NCBI RefSeq assembly: GCF_004402705.1
Contig: NZ_SOFM01000045.1
Coordinates: 53,849 to 117,848 of the forward strand
Source of the DNA: Cryobacterium mannosilyticum
GTDB lineage: Bacteria > Actinomycetota > Actinomycetes > Actinomycetales > Microbacteriaceae
Reading direction: 5' to 3'
DNA: 64,000 nt
Notes under the pieces: model-generated
What the model was told of the DNA's origin: nothing
Seen by the model: only the letters and a program-made list of their open reading frames with translations
Databases searched by the model: none
Part shown: piece by piece, positions 53,277 to 61,621 of the stretch
Position numbering within the stretch: position 1 is the stretch's first letter
How the letters are laid out: every line of letters starts with the position of its first letter
Translations under genes and position numbers: made by a program

Positions 53277-56200
53277 ACGCACCCCTTTCCACCGCGCGGA
53301 ACCCCGCCGACTGGAGCCCCGCCGCCACAGCCCCGGTCACCCGGATCTCGGCCGTCCAGATCGCCGAAGCGCTGGAGATGTTCCCGCCGACCGTCGAGCA
53401 GCAGGCCGTGATCGAGGCCCCGCTCGCCCCCACCCTCGTCGTGGCGGGCGCGGGCAGCGGCAAGACCGAGACGATGGCGAACCGGGTGCTCTGGCTGCTC
53501 GCCAACGGGCACGCCAGGCCCGACCAGATCCTCGGCCTCACCTTCACCCGCAAGGCGGCCGGCGAACTGGCCGAACGCATCGGCAAGCGGATCGACCAGC
53601 TCGACGCGAAGGGCCTGCTGCCGCGGGGCGGACCGGCCCGGCCCGACGGGCCGCCCGCTGACTCGCCGCCGACTGACTCGCCGCCGACTGACTCGCCGCC
53701 GACAGACTCGCCGCCGACAGACTCCACCGACCTGTTCAACAGCCCCACCGTCTCCACCTACAACTCGTTCGCCAGCCGCCTGTTCACCGACAATGCCCTG
53801 CTCCTCGGCCGGGAACCCGAATCGGTGCTGCTCAGCGAGACCAGCGCGTGGCTGCTCGCCCGGCGGGTCGTGGTCGAACACGGCGACCACCGGCTCGTCC
53901 CGTTCGGCAAGAGCGTCGACGCGGTGACGGATGCCGTGCTCGCGTTCAGCCGGGCCCTCGCCGAAAACCCGCCCCCGGTCATCCCGGGCCGGCCGGCCGC
54001 CGGCCACGACCTCGCCGGACTGGCCGACGGTTTCGCCTACCTGCGCGACCTGCCCTTCGGCAACCCGCGCAAGAAGATCCCCTACGCCTCGGTCGACGAG
54101 TCGCTGGCCACCGTCGGGCCGCTGCCGGTGCTGTTCGAACTGGCCGAACGGTACCGCAGCGAAAAACGCCGGCTCGGACTGATCGAGTTCTCCGACCAGG
54201 TGGCGCTCGCGCTGCAGGTCTGCCAGAAGGTGGAGAAGGTCGTCACCCGCTACCGCGACCAGTACCGGGTGGTGCTGCTCGACGAATACCAGGACACCTC
54301 CGTGCTGCAGACCGAGCTGCTGCACACCCTGTTCGCGCGTCATCCGGTGATGGCCGTCGGCGACCCGCACCAGTCCATCTACGGCTGGCGCGGGGCCAGT
54401 TCGGCCAACCTGCTCGGCTTCTCGCAGAGCTTCGCGGGCCTCTCCAACGCCGAGGCCCCGACGATGTCGCTCTCCTACACCTGGCGCAACCCGGTGACGG
54501 TGCTGGGCGCGGCCAACGCGCTCGTGGCGCCGCTGAGCGACGCGCTGCGAGCCCGGCCCGACGGCATCCAGGTGGACACGCTCAAGGTGCCGGCCGGCAA
54601 GGAGACCGGCACGGTCGAGGCCGGGATGAGCGAGACCATCGCCGAGGAGGCCCGCACCGTCGCCCGCTGGTTCGCCCAACGGCTCACCCCGGGCGGGGAC
54701 CACTCCGGGGCCATGCTGTTCCGGGCCCGCCGGGAGATGGAGTTCTTCGCGGAGGTGCTGCGGGAGAACGGGGTGCGCGCGCACGTGCTCGGCCTCGGCG
54801 GGCTGCTGTCCACGCCCGAGGTCACCGATGTCGTCAGCGTGCTGCGCGTCGTGGCCGACCCGGCGTCCGGCAGCGAACTCGTGCGGCTGCTCAGCGGCGG
54901 CCGCTACCGGGTGGGCCCGCGCGACCTGCAGCAGCTCGCCGCGGTGGCGCGCTGGCTGGCCGCCCACGACTGGGCCCAGCAGGCGGTCACCGACGAGCTC
55001 AAGGCCAGGATGCGGGCATCCGTCGCCGTCGACGAGGGTGCCTCCCTCGTCGACGCCCTCGACTTCGTGGCGGCGGCGCCCGACCGGCACGGGCAGCTCG
55101 CGGGTTTCAGCGAGCCGGGCCTGGCCCGGCTGCGCGCCGCCGGCCGCCAGCTCGCCTGGCTCCGCTCCCGGGCCGGCCTGCCCCTGCTCGACTTCGTGCG
55201 GCTGATCGAACAGGAGACCCTGCTCGACGTCGAACTGGTCGCCAACGAGGCGAACGGCCTGGGCCTGGCCAACCTGTACGCCTTCCATGACACCGTGTCC
55301 GCGTTCCTCGCCAGCGACGAGATCGGCAGCCTGGCCGGCTTCCTGCGCTGGCTGGCGCGCGCGGAACGTGCCGACGACCTGGGCCCCCGGGTCGAGCCGT
55401 CGGAGAAGGGAACCGTGCAACTGCTCACCGTGCACGGCGCCAAGGGACTCGAATGGGACTACGTCGCCATCCCCAACCTCACCGAGAAGAGCCTGCCGGC
55501 CCAGACCCGGGAGGGCGCAGGCTGGCTGCGCTTCGGCGAACTGCCCTACCCGTTCCGCGGCGACCGCGCAGAACTCCCCGAGCTGCACTGGCACGGGCAC
55601 GAGACCCAGCTGTCGTTCGACCTGGAATTCACGGCCTACAAGGAGCAGCTCGCCGCCCGCCACGACGATGAGGAACGCCGGCTGATCTACGTCGCGACCA
55701 CCCGGGCCCAGCGCGAGCTGCTGCTCACCGGGTCGTTCTGGGGCAGCGGCAGCACCATGCGCAAGCCGAGTCGCTACCTGCTGGAGCTCGCCGCCGCAGG
55801 CCTGATCGGCCCGGTCCCGCTGGTCAGCGACGCGTCGGAGAAGCCCGACGCCGGCCTCGACCAGGCGGAACGGTGGCCGTTCGATCCACTCGGCACCAGG
55901 CGCGCCGTCGTCGAGGCTGCGGCCGCCCGGGTCGACCGGGCCGCGGAGGCAGCCGAGGCGGGCACCGACCTGGCGACCCGCTGGTCGCACCCCGTGACCC
56001 TGCTGCTCGAGGAACGGGCGCAGCGCCTGGCCGGCTCCGGCCTGATGCCGCTGCCCACCCGCATCTCGGCCTCACGGTTCAAGGACTTCGTCGACGACCC
56101 GGCCGGCACCCTGGCCCGCCTGCGCCGCCCGATGCCCGAGCGCCCGTACCGGGCCACCCGGCTGGGCACCCTGTTCCACTCCTGGGTGGAGCGCCGCGCC

Positions 56201-56704
56201 GGCGGCGCCAGCGCCGGGGACGTCATCGACGCGGACCTGGGTGAGCTCGACCTCGGCGACCTGGACCCCGACGCGTTCGACCTGGACCTCGACCAGGACC
56301 AGCCGCTCGAACAGGCGCAACTCGAACGGCTGCAGCGCACCTTCGAACGCTCCCCGTGGGGCAGCCTCGCGCCCGAGGAGGTGGAGATCGAGATCCACCA
56401 CGTGCTCGCCGGGCAGGTCTTCGTCTGCAAGCTCGACGCCGTGTACCGCACCGACACGGGCTACCAGGTCGTGGACTGGAAAACCGGCCGGGCGCCGAAG
56501 AATGCGGCGGACCTGGAGCTCAAGCAGACCCAGCTTGCGCTCTACCGCCTGGCCTACGCGCGCTGGAAGGGCATCGACCCGGCCATCGTCGACGCCGTGT
56601 TCTACTTCGTCGCCGACGACACGGTCGTCGCCCCCGACCGGCTCTACTCGGAGGAGGACCTGGTCGCGGCCTGGTCGTCGGTCGCCGGCCCGGCGTCGAT
56701 CTGA
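53273..56704 (+). CDS. adnB: AdnB-like helicase-nuclease subunit (UvrD/REP plus PD-(D/E)XK)
   Basis: A 1143-residue main motor of AdnAB. Complete SF1A motifs are present: I GAGSGKT (residues 59-65), II LLDEYQDTSVLQ, III GDPHQSIYGWRGA, V TVHGAKGLEWDYV and VI YVATTRAQREL. The C-terminal nuclease has the Asp in VCKLDAVYR and the DxK in QVVDWKTGRAP, then the conserved QTQLALYRLAY. A PPTDS pentapeptide repeat lies at about residues 130-151, between motifs Ia and Ib. It starts at the ATGA overlap with adnA, so the subunits are made in step. Its last 61 bp overlap the convergent pseudokinase gene. Confidence 0.9.
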   Translation: MNAPLSTARNPADWSPAATAPVTRISAVQIAEALEMFPPTVEQQAVIEAPLAPTLVVAGAGSGKTETMANRVLWLLANGHARPDQILGLTFTRKAAGELAERIGKRIDQLDAKGLLPRGGPARPDGPPADSPPTDSPPTDSPPTDSPPTDSTDLFNSPTVSTYNSFASRLFTDNALLLGREPESVLLSETSAWLLARRVVVEHGDHRLVPFGKSVDAVTDAVLAFSRALAENPPPVIPGRPAAGHDLAGLADGFAYLRDLPFGNPRKKIPYASVDESLATVGPLPVLFELAERYRSEKRRLGLIEFSDQVALALQVCQKVEKVVTRYRDQYRVVLLDEYQDTSVLQTELLHTLFARHPVMAVGDPHQSIYGWRGASSANLLGFSQSFAGLSNAEAPTMSLSYTWRNPVTVLGAANALVAPLSDALRARPDGIQVDTLKVPAGKETGTVEAGMSETIAEEARTVARWFAQRLTPGGDHSGAMLFRARREMEFFAEVLRENGVRAHVLGLGGLLSTPEVTDVVSVLRVVADPASGSELVRLLSGGRYRVGPRDLQQLAAVARWLAAHDWAQQAVTDELKARMRASVAVDEGASLVDALDFVAAAPDRHGQLAGFSEPGLARLRAAGRQLAWLRSRAGLPLLDFVRLIEQETLLDVELVANEANGLGLANLYAFHDTVSAFLASDEIGSLAGFLRWLARAERADDLGPRVEPSEKGTVQLLTVHGAKGLEWDYVAIPNLTEKSLPAQTREGAGWLRFGELPYPFRGDRAELPELHWHGHETQLSFDLEFTAYKEQLAARHDDEERRLIYVATTRAQRELLLTGSFWGSGSTMRKPSRYLLELAAAGLIGPVPLVSDASEKPDAGLDQAERWPFDPLGTRRAVVEAAAARVDRAAEAAEAGTDLATRWSHPVTLLLEERAQRLAGSGLMPLPTRISASRFKDFVDDPAGTLARLRRPMPERPYRATRLGTLFHSWVERRAGGASAGDVIDADLGELDLGDLDPDAFDLDLDQDQPLEQAQLERLQRTFERSPWGSLAPEEVEIEIHHVLAGQVFVCKLDAVYRTDTGYQVVDWKTGRAPKNAADLELKQTQLALYRLAYARWKGIDPAIVDAVFYFVADDTVVAPDRLYSEEDLVAAWSSVAGPASI
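53660..53725 (+). repeat. In-frame 15-bp tandem repeat in adnB
   Basis: Four near-identical units of GACTCGCCGCCGACT (the last two end ACA) plus a partial fifth encode a DSPPT repeat. It lies in a non-conserved insert of the helicase domain. Repeat length is 15 bp, the same as in adnA, but the sequence is unrelated. Confidence 0.9.
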
Positions 56705-57885
56705 ACCGTGCCGATCGGCCCGGTCGCGTCGTCCGCGAACGGGCCGGCCGTGGTGTCCGCCGCGGCCCCGCCGGCGGAGTCGGCCGAGCCGGCAGAGTCA
56801 TCGTCGAACTCGCTCGGCCCGAACTCGGAGAGGTTGTAGGCATCCGTGTGCATCGACGAGCCCAGGTCGCGGCGGGGAATGCCGCGCGGCGTGGCGGCGA
56901 GCATGTTCTCCACGTCGGTGACGTCGAGGATGGGCCCGGTCTTCGGCGACAACGGATGCATGGTGTTCGTGTGCACGCTGTCGACCAGGCCGTCGAGCAT
57001 GGCCACGGCGTCGTCGACGATCGACTGGTTGCGGGTGTCGGTGCCGTGCAGCAGCCAGCGGGCCAGCTCCAGTTCGGCGTAGAGCATGGCGCGCTGGGTG
57101 ATCCGGGGGTCGTTGCCCTGGCGAGCGGCGGCGTACGACGCGACGGCCGTCTCGCCGGCCGCGCCACGCGACGCCAGCAGCCAGTTCAGGTCGCGGGCCG
57201 GGTCGCCCACGCTGAGCGCCGACCAGCCGAGCACGCCGGAGACGGCATCGTCGCTGATCAGGAACGACTCGGCCGACATCGACCCGTGCACGACGCAGGG
57301 GGCGAACTGCCAGAGCGAGTCGTCGTCGGTGGCCAGCTCCCACCGGCGGAGCAGCGCCGCGGGAAGGTAGCCTGTCGCCGCGGCGCGGTCGATCAGCTCG
57401 ATCGTGGACGTGCGGCACTCCTCCGCGCTCTGCTGGGGGAGACCGGCGGTGCCGACGAACGCCGTCGGCAGGCCGTGGATCGCGGCGATGGCACGCCCGA
57501 TCGAACCGGACACCCCCGCGTGGCCGGTCAGGGCATCCGCGTCGAAGGAATCGCCGGGCAGCAGCTCATAGACGACCGCGCGGGTGCCGCTGAGCGGAGC
57601 CTGGCCGACGAACTCGGGCACGTCGAACGGCAGCCGGCTTCGGGTGCCGGTCGTCAGCGCGCGCAGCGCCACGAGATCGGCGGATTGCTCGGTCTCGGCG
57701 GCCTGGCTGGCCGGCACGCGGATGATCAGCGTGCGGCCATCGCTGTCGATGAGCAGGGCAGAGTCGAAGGCGCCGTGGGCGCCTGGGGTGCGCGCGCTGG
57801 ACCCGTGCAGCCGAGCCTGGACCACGTCGAGGCCCGGGACAGCGGAGGTGGCCAGCGCGGCTAGAGTGAGGTGGGATCTGGCCAT
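56644..57885 (-). CDS. Phosphotransferase-fold protein lacking catalytic residues (pseudokinase)
   Basis: A 413-residue protein with the aminoglycoside/macrolide phosphotransferase fold. The N-lobe strand LLIDSDGRTLIIRVP and the C-lobe GDPARDLNWLLASRG are clear. The catalytic loop reads HGSMSAESF where HGDxxxxN is expected: Ser202 replaces the catalytic Asp and Ser207 the metal Asn. The second metal motif reads GVLGW instead of GVIDW (Gly220). Phosphoryl transfer is therefore unlikely. About 130 further residues include TGPILDVTDVENML and an acidic, disordered tail. It is divergent from nudC and convergent with adnB, overlapping it by 61 bp. It may be a regulator or scaffold; drug resistance is not indicated. 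Confidence 0.8.
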   Translation of the reverse strand: MARSHLTLAALATSAVPGLDVVQARLHGSSARTPGAHGAFDSALLIDSDGRTLIIRVPASQAAETEQSADLVALRALTTGTRSRLPFDVPEFVGQAPLSGTRAVVYELLPGDSFDADALTGHAGVSGSIGRAIAAIHGLPTAFVGTAGLPQQSAEECRTSTIELIDRAAATGYLPAALLRRWELATDDDSLWQFAPCVVHGSMSAESFLISDDAVSGVLGWSALSVGDPARDLNWLLASRGAAGETAVASYAAARQGNDPRITQRAMLYAELELARWLLHGTDTRNQSIVDDAVAMLDGLVDSVHTNTMHPLSPKTGPILDVTDVENMLAATPRGIPRRDLGSSMHTDAYNLSEFGPSEFDDDSAGSADSAGGAAADTTAGPFADDATGPIGTVQIDAGPATDDQAATRSSSE

Positions 57886-57977
57886 GCCTACTAGGTTAGG
57901 TCGACTTCCCCCCGGCGCGGTTGTCCGCCACGCCCCACACCTACTCGGCTGTCACGCCAGAGCCCGAAGGGGTCACC

Positions 57978-58958
57978 ATGTCGTTCTCGTTCACGGCCCG
58001 GTTGCCGCTGTCCCGTCACGCGGTCGACCGCGACCATGAGACCCGGTCACGGCCGGGCCTGTTCGACGAGTTGTGGGCGGATGCCGGCACCCGCGTGCTG
58101 GTGCTCTGGCGCGGCTCCGTGCTGTTGGCGCCCGCCGCCGGCAGCGCTGACGCCCCGCGGATCCTCCTGCTCGAGCCGCAGACGGTGCCGGAGTCGACCG
58201 TTCAGGTCTACCTCGGCCGGTCGCTGGCCGAGGACGCCGCCGAACCGGTGGGCACCCGGCTGGTGGCCGCCGTGCTCGGCGACGAGGCCGCGCACGCGCT
58301 CGAACCGCGCCCGGAGGCGTGGGCGTCGCTGCGCACCCTGGCCACCGAGCTGTCCGACCGTGACGCCGGCCTCTTCACCGAGGCCCTCGGCCTGGCCAAC
58401 TGGCATGTCTCGCACCCGCACTGCCCGCGCTGCGGCGCCGCGACCACGGTCGAGTCCGCCGGCTGGAGCCGGCTCTGCCCCGTGGACGGCGGCCAGGTCT
58501 TCCCGCGCACCGACCCCGCGGTGATCGTGCTGATCACCGACGCCGACGACCGCATCCTGCTCGGCTCGAACGCGCTCTGGGAGAACAACCGGTATTCGCT
58601 GCTGGCCGGCTTCGTCGAACCGGGCGAGTCGCTCGAAGCCGCGGTGATCCGGGAGATGTTCGAGGAATCCGGGCTCCGGGTCACCGACCCGGTCTACCTT
58701 GGTTCCCAGCCCTGGCCGTTCCCGGCCTCGATCATGTTCGGCTTCACCGCCAGGCTCGCCGACGGGCAGTCGCCGGGCGGGCTGCTGCCCGACGGGGAGG
58801 AGATCCTCGACCTGCGCTGGTTCAGCCGCGACGAACTCCGCGCGTCGGGGGCGAGCATCATCCTGCCGGGACGCTCGTCGATCGCCCGGGCGATCATCGA
58901 AGCCTGGCTGGGCGAACCGATCGACTTCGGACCGGACCAGGTGCACGGATGGCGCTGA
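57978..58958 (+). CDS. nudC: NAD(+)/NADH diphosphatase NudC
   Basis: A 326-residue Nudix hydrolase that cleaves NADH (and NAD caps on RNA in studied relatives) to NMN plus AMP. The Nudix box is GFVEPGESLEAAVIREMFEESG. The NADH-specific motif SQPWPFP follows at the expected distance. The zinc ribbon is altered: CPRC is present, but the second knuckle is CPVD, so the fourth Cys is an Asp. The ATG at 57978 follows AAGGGG; the frame opens 19 codons earlier. The last 10 bp overlap the helicase gene. NudC next to UvrD2 also occurs in mycobacteria. Confidence 0.93.
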   Translation: MSFSFTARLPLSRHAVDRDHETRSRPGLFDELWADAGTRVLVLWRGSVLLAPAAGSADAPRILLLEPQTVPESTVQVYLGRSLAEDAAEPVGTRLVAAVLGDEAAHALEPRPEAWASLRTLATELSDRDAGLFTEALGLANWHVSHPHCPRCGAATTVESAGWSRLCPVDGGQVFPRTDPAVIVLITDADDRILLGSNALWENNRYSLLAGFVEPGESLEAAVIREMFEESGLRVTDPVYLGSQPWPFPASIMFGFTARLADGQSPGGLLPDGEEILDLRWFSRDELRASGASIILPGRSSIARAIIEAWLGEPIDFGPDQVHGWR

Positions 58959-60664
58959 CCGGCGACGAGCTCCTGGCCGGCCTCGACGACCAGCAGAGGG
59001 TCGCCGCCGAGGCCCTCGTCGGGCCCGTCTGCATGCTTGCCGGCGCGGGCACCGGGAAGACCCGGGCGATCACCCACCGGATCGCCTACGGCGTGCTGAC
59101 CGGCGCCTACGCGCCCGACCGGGTGATGGCCCTCACCTTCACCGCCCGCGCCGCCGCGGAACTGCGCGGCCGGTTGCGCCAGCTCGGCGCCGGCGGGGTC
59201 GCCGCGCGCACCTTCCACGCCGCAGCACTGTCCCAGCTCAACTACTTCTGGCCGCACGTCGTCGGCGGTCAGGCGCCCCGCATCCTCGACGGCAAGGGCC
59301 GGCTGCTCGGGCACGCCGCGGAAACCCTGAAGCTGAAACTGGACACGGCCACCCTGCGCGACCTCGCCGCCGAGATCGAGTGGCGCAAGACCAGCGGGCT
59401 GAGCATCGAGCAGTATGGCGCGGGCATCGCCAGGCGCAGCCTGCCCGGGCGCCTCGACGTCGACCAGGTGATGGCCATGCAGGAGAGCTACGAGCGGCTC
59501 AAGGACGAGCGCAAGCAGATCGACTTCGAGGACGTGCTGCTCGCCATGGCCGGCATGATCGAGGCGGAACCGTCGGTCGCCCTGCAGGTGCGGGAGCAGT
59601 ACCGGTTCTTCATCGTCGACGAATACCAGGACGTGTCGCCCCTGCAGCACGACCTGCTCACCCTCTGGCTGGGCGAACGCCGAGACCTCTGCGTCGTCGG
59701 CGACGCCAGCCAGACCATCTACTCCTTCGCCGGGGCCCGCAGCGACTACCTGCTCAACTTCCCGAAGCGGTGGGAGGATGCGACGGTCGTGCGGCTCGAG
59801 CAGAACTACCGGTCGACGGCCTCGATCGTGGCCGCAGCGAACCAGCTGATGCGCGGCCGGGCGGGCGCCCTCACCCTGCACGCCCACGCCAGCGAGGAGG
59901 GTGTCGTGCCGATCGTGCGCGAGTACCCGAACGACATGGCGGAGGCCAGGGGAGTGGCGCAGAGCATCCTCGACCTGATCGAGGGCGGAACCCGCCCGGA
60001 GAACATCGCCGTGCTCTACCGGATGAACGTGCAGGCGGCGGCGCTGGAGACCGCGCTCGGCGACATCGGCGTGAACTACCAGATCCGCGGGTCGAAACGG
60101 TTCTTCGACCTCGCCGAGGTGAAGCAGGCGGTGATGCAGCTGCGCGCGGCATCCGTGTCGATCATCGGCGAACCCCTGTTCAAGTCGGTCAGCGATGTGC
60201 TGCGCTCCCTCGGCTGGAGCCAGAGGGCACCCGACGCCGCGGGGGCGGTGCGCGACCGGTGGGAGTCCCTGAACGCGATCATGGGCCTTGTCGACCAGGC
60301 CGCCCCCGGCACGACATTCCGCCAGTTCACGGACGAGCTGATGGAACGCCAGGCCGGGCAGCATGAGCCCACGGTGTCGGCCGTGACCCTGGCCACCCTG
60401 CACTCGGCCAAGGGCCTCGAATGGGACGCCGTGTTCCTGGTCGGCCTGTCCGAGGGGCTGGTGCCGATCAGCTACGCCGCCGGCTTCGACCAGATCGACG
60501 AGGAACGGAGGCTGTTGTACGTGGGCATCACCCGGGCACGTCGGCGGCTCGGCTTGAGCTGGTCCGCGGCAGGCCACCAGCAGCGTTCCCCGCGCGAGCA
60601 GTCACGGTTCCTGGCAGAGATCGGCATCCGCACCGCTCGTGTGGCCGGTGCTCGCGGCGCCTGA
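58949..60664 (+). CDS. uvrD2: UvrD2-like SF1A DNA helicase without HRDC domain
   Basis: A 571-residue 3'-5' DNA helicase. Motifs: I LAGAGTGKT, II FIVDEYQDVSPLQ, III GDASQTIYSFAGA, IV LEQNYRST, V TLHSAKGLEWDAV and VI LYVGITRARRRLG. Mycobacterial UvrD2 is about 700 residues, with an HRDC domain and a tetracysteine module after motif VI. Here the protein stops about 40 residues after motif VI, so both are missing. The ATG at 58949 lies inside the end of nudC. The 3' 137 bp, including motif VI, overlap an antisense gene. Confidence 0.9.
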   Translation: MALTGDELLAGLDDQQRVAAEALVGPVCMLAGAGTGKTRAITHRIAYGVLTGAYAPDRVMALTFTARAAAELRGRLRQLGAGGVAARTFHAAALSQLNYFWPHVVGGQAPRILDGKGRLLGHAAETLKLKLDTATLRDLAAEIEWRKTSGLSIEQYGAGIARRSLPGRLDVDQVMAMQESYERLKDERKQIDFEDVLLAMAGMIEAEPSVALQVREQYRFFIVDEYQDVSPLQHDLLTLWLGERRDLCVVGDASQTIYSFAGARSDYLLNFPKRWEDATVVRLEQNYRSTASIVAAANQLMRGRAGALTLHAHASEEGVVPIVREYPNDMAEARGVAQSILDLIEGGTRPENIAVLYRMNVQAAALETALGDIGVNYQIRGSKRFFDLAEVKQAVMQLRAASVSIIGEPLFKSVSDVLRSLGWSQRAPDAAGAVRDRWESLNAIMGLVDQAAPGTTFRQFTDELMERQAGQHEPTVSAVTLATLHSAKGLEWDAVFLVGLSEGLVPISYAAGFDQIDEERRLLYVGITRARRRLGLSWSAAGHQQRSPREQSRFLAEIGIRTARVAGARGA

Positions 60665-61478
60665 TCGCCCCTGTCGTCACATCGAGCACCAGTGACGTGC
60701 GGGTCAGGCCCGACCGGCCGGTGTCCAGCCGGTCCTGCACGAGGCCGGCGACACGCGCGGCGACGTCGATGCCCAGCCGGCGGGTTTCGGTGGGGGCGGT
60801 GCGGGTGAGGAGTTGGCAGGCGATCGCGGGCCAGGCCGGGTCGGAATCGAGGTGGGCCAGCTCGAGGCAATAGAGGCACGGGCCGACCCCCGGTTCCACC
60901 AGCGGTCCCACGCGCACCTCGCTGTCGCTGAAGACCACCGGCAGGTGCGGCACGTCCCCGCGCAGCCAGCGGCCGTGCCGGGCCGGTTCGAGCGCGTAGT
61001 GGCCGATGATGACCGCCAGTGCGGGCGGGTTCGGCGCGGCAGGATTCACGGCTGCCCGGTGCGGCCGGGCCGGTTCGTGGGCGGGGCCGACGACCAGCAG
61101 GCCGAGGTCGCGCAGCAGCGCTCCGATCCGCAGCGCGGTCGGGCCGTCCCCGTCGACGCAGACGAGGGCGGCGGAGCGCGGCGACGCGGCGACGGGGACC
61201 GGCTCCGCGTCGGTGGACCAGGGCCCTCGTTCGGCCGTGACGATGAGGGCAGGTCGCAGGGACTCCAGCAGTGCCAGGGTGGCGGCCTCGGGCGTCCCGG
61301 CCCGCCGGCCGAGCATCATCGCACCGGAGCGCGGCACCCCGGAGACCAGGGCGGCGAGGACGTGCTCCAGCCCGGCACCGACCTGGGAGATCACGACGAG
61401 GGGATGGTCGATTCCGATCTGGATGGTGTCGGGGGTGCGCCAGACGAGGGGATAACGGGGATTGAGTCGAAGAGTCAT
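60528..61478 (-). CDS. Cyclodehydratase/ThiF-like conserved actinobacterial protein
   Basis: A 316-residue protein resembling the leader-peptide-binding/E1-like partner proteins annotated as bacteriocin cyclodehydratases. An N-terminal winged-helix-like part (MTLRLNPRYPLVWRTPDTIQIG) is followed by a Rossmann-like region. The typical FSDSEVRVGPLVEPGVGPCLYC block comes next. Four cysteines could bind zinc: CxxC at 201/204 and CGC at 283/285. No YcaO or precursor peptide is nearby, and homologues sit beside uvrD2 in other actinobacteria (Rv3196 region, from memory). A housekeeping role is therefore likelier than bacteriocin synthesis. The last 34 codons and the CGC motif overlap uvrD2 in antisense. 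Confidence 0.7.
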   Translation of the reverse strand: MTLRLNPRYPLVWRTPDTIQIGIDHPLVVISQVGAGLEHVLAALVSGVPRSGAMMLGRRAGTPEAATLALLESLRPALIVTAERGPWSTDAEPVPVAASPRSAALVCVDGDGPTALRIGALLRDLGLLVVGPAHEPARPHRAAVNPAAPNPPALAVIIGHYALEPARHGRWLRGDVPHLPVVFSDSEVRVGPLVEPGVGPCLYCLELAHLDSDPAWPAIACQLLTRTAPTETRRLGIDVAARVAGLVQDRLDTGRSGLTRTSLVLDVTTGAIRRREHRPHERCGCRSLPGTVTARAGNAAGGLPRTSSSRAADVPG

Positions 61479-61609
61479 GCGGTGATGATGCCGGAGTCCG
61501 TGCCCGCCCGCGCGAGTCATCCACAGGGTCGACGGGCCGGCGCGCCTGGACCGGCACGGGCCGGTGCACAGGTCCGCCCGATCCTCGGCTCCAACCCAGA
61601 TTGCGCCCT

Positions 61610-61615
61610 TAGGCT
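61610..61615 (+). promoter_or_regulatory. -10 box for a leaderless start
   Basis: TAGGCT ends exactly six bases before the ATG at 61622. No ribosome site is visible. Confidence 0.6.
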
Positions 61616-61621
61616 GGCCGC

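Noticed and set aside
53093..55990. A 965-codon minus-strand frame inside adnA/adnB
   Set aside because: It is a shadow of the helicase genes. The sense proteins have complete motifs and the antisense product is low complexity.
56644..57885. Macrolide or aminoglycoside resistance phosphotransferase
   Set aside because: The catalytic Asp and both metal ligands are missing and the locus is a repair neighbourhood.
60528..61478. A bacteriocin (TOMM) biosynthesis cluster
   Set aside because: Only the cyclodehydratase-like gene is present. There is no precursor peptide, YcaO or exporter within the window.
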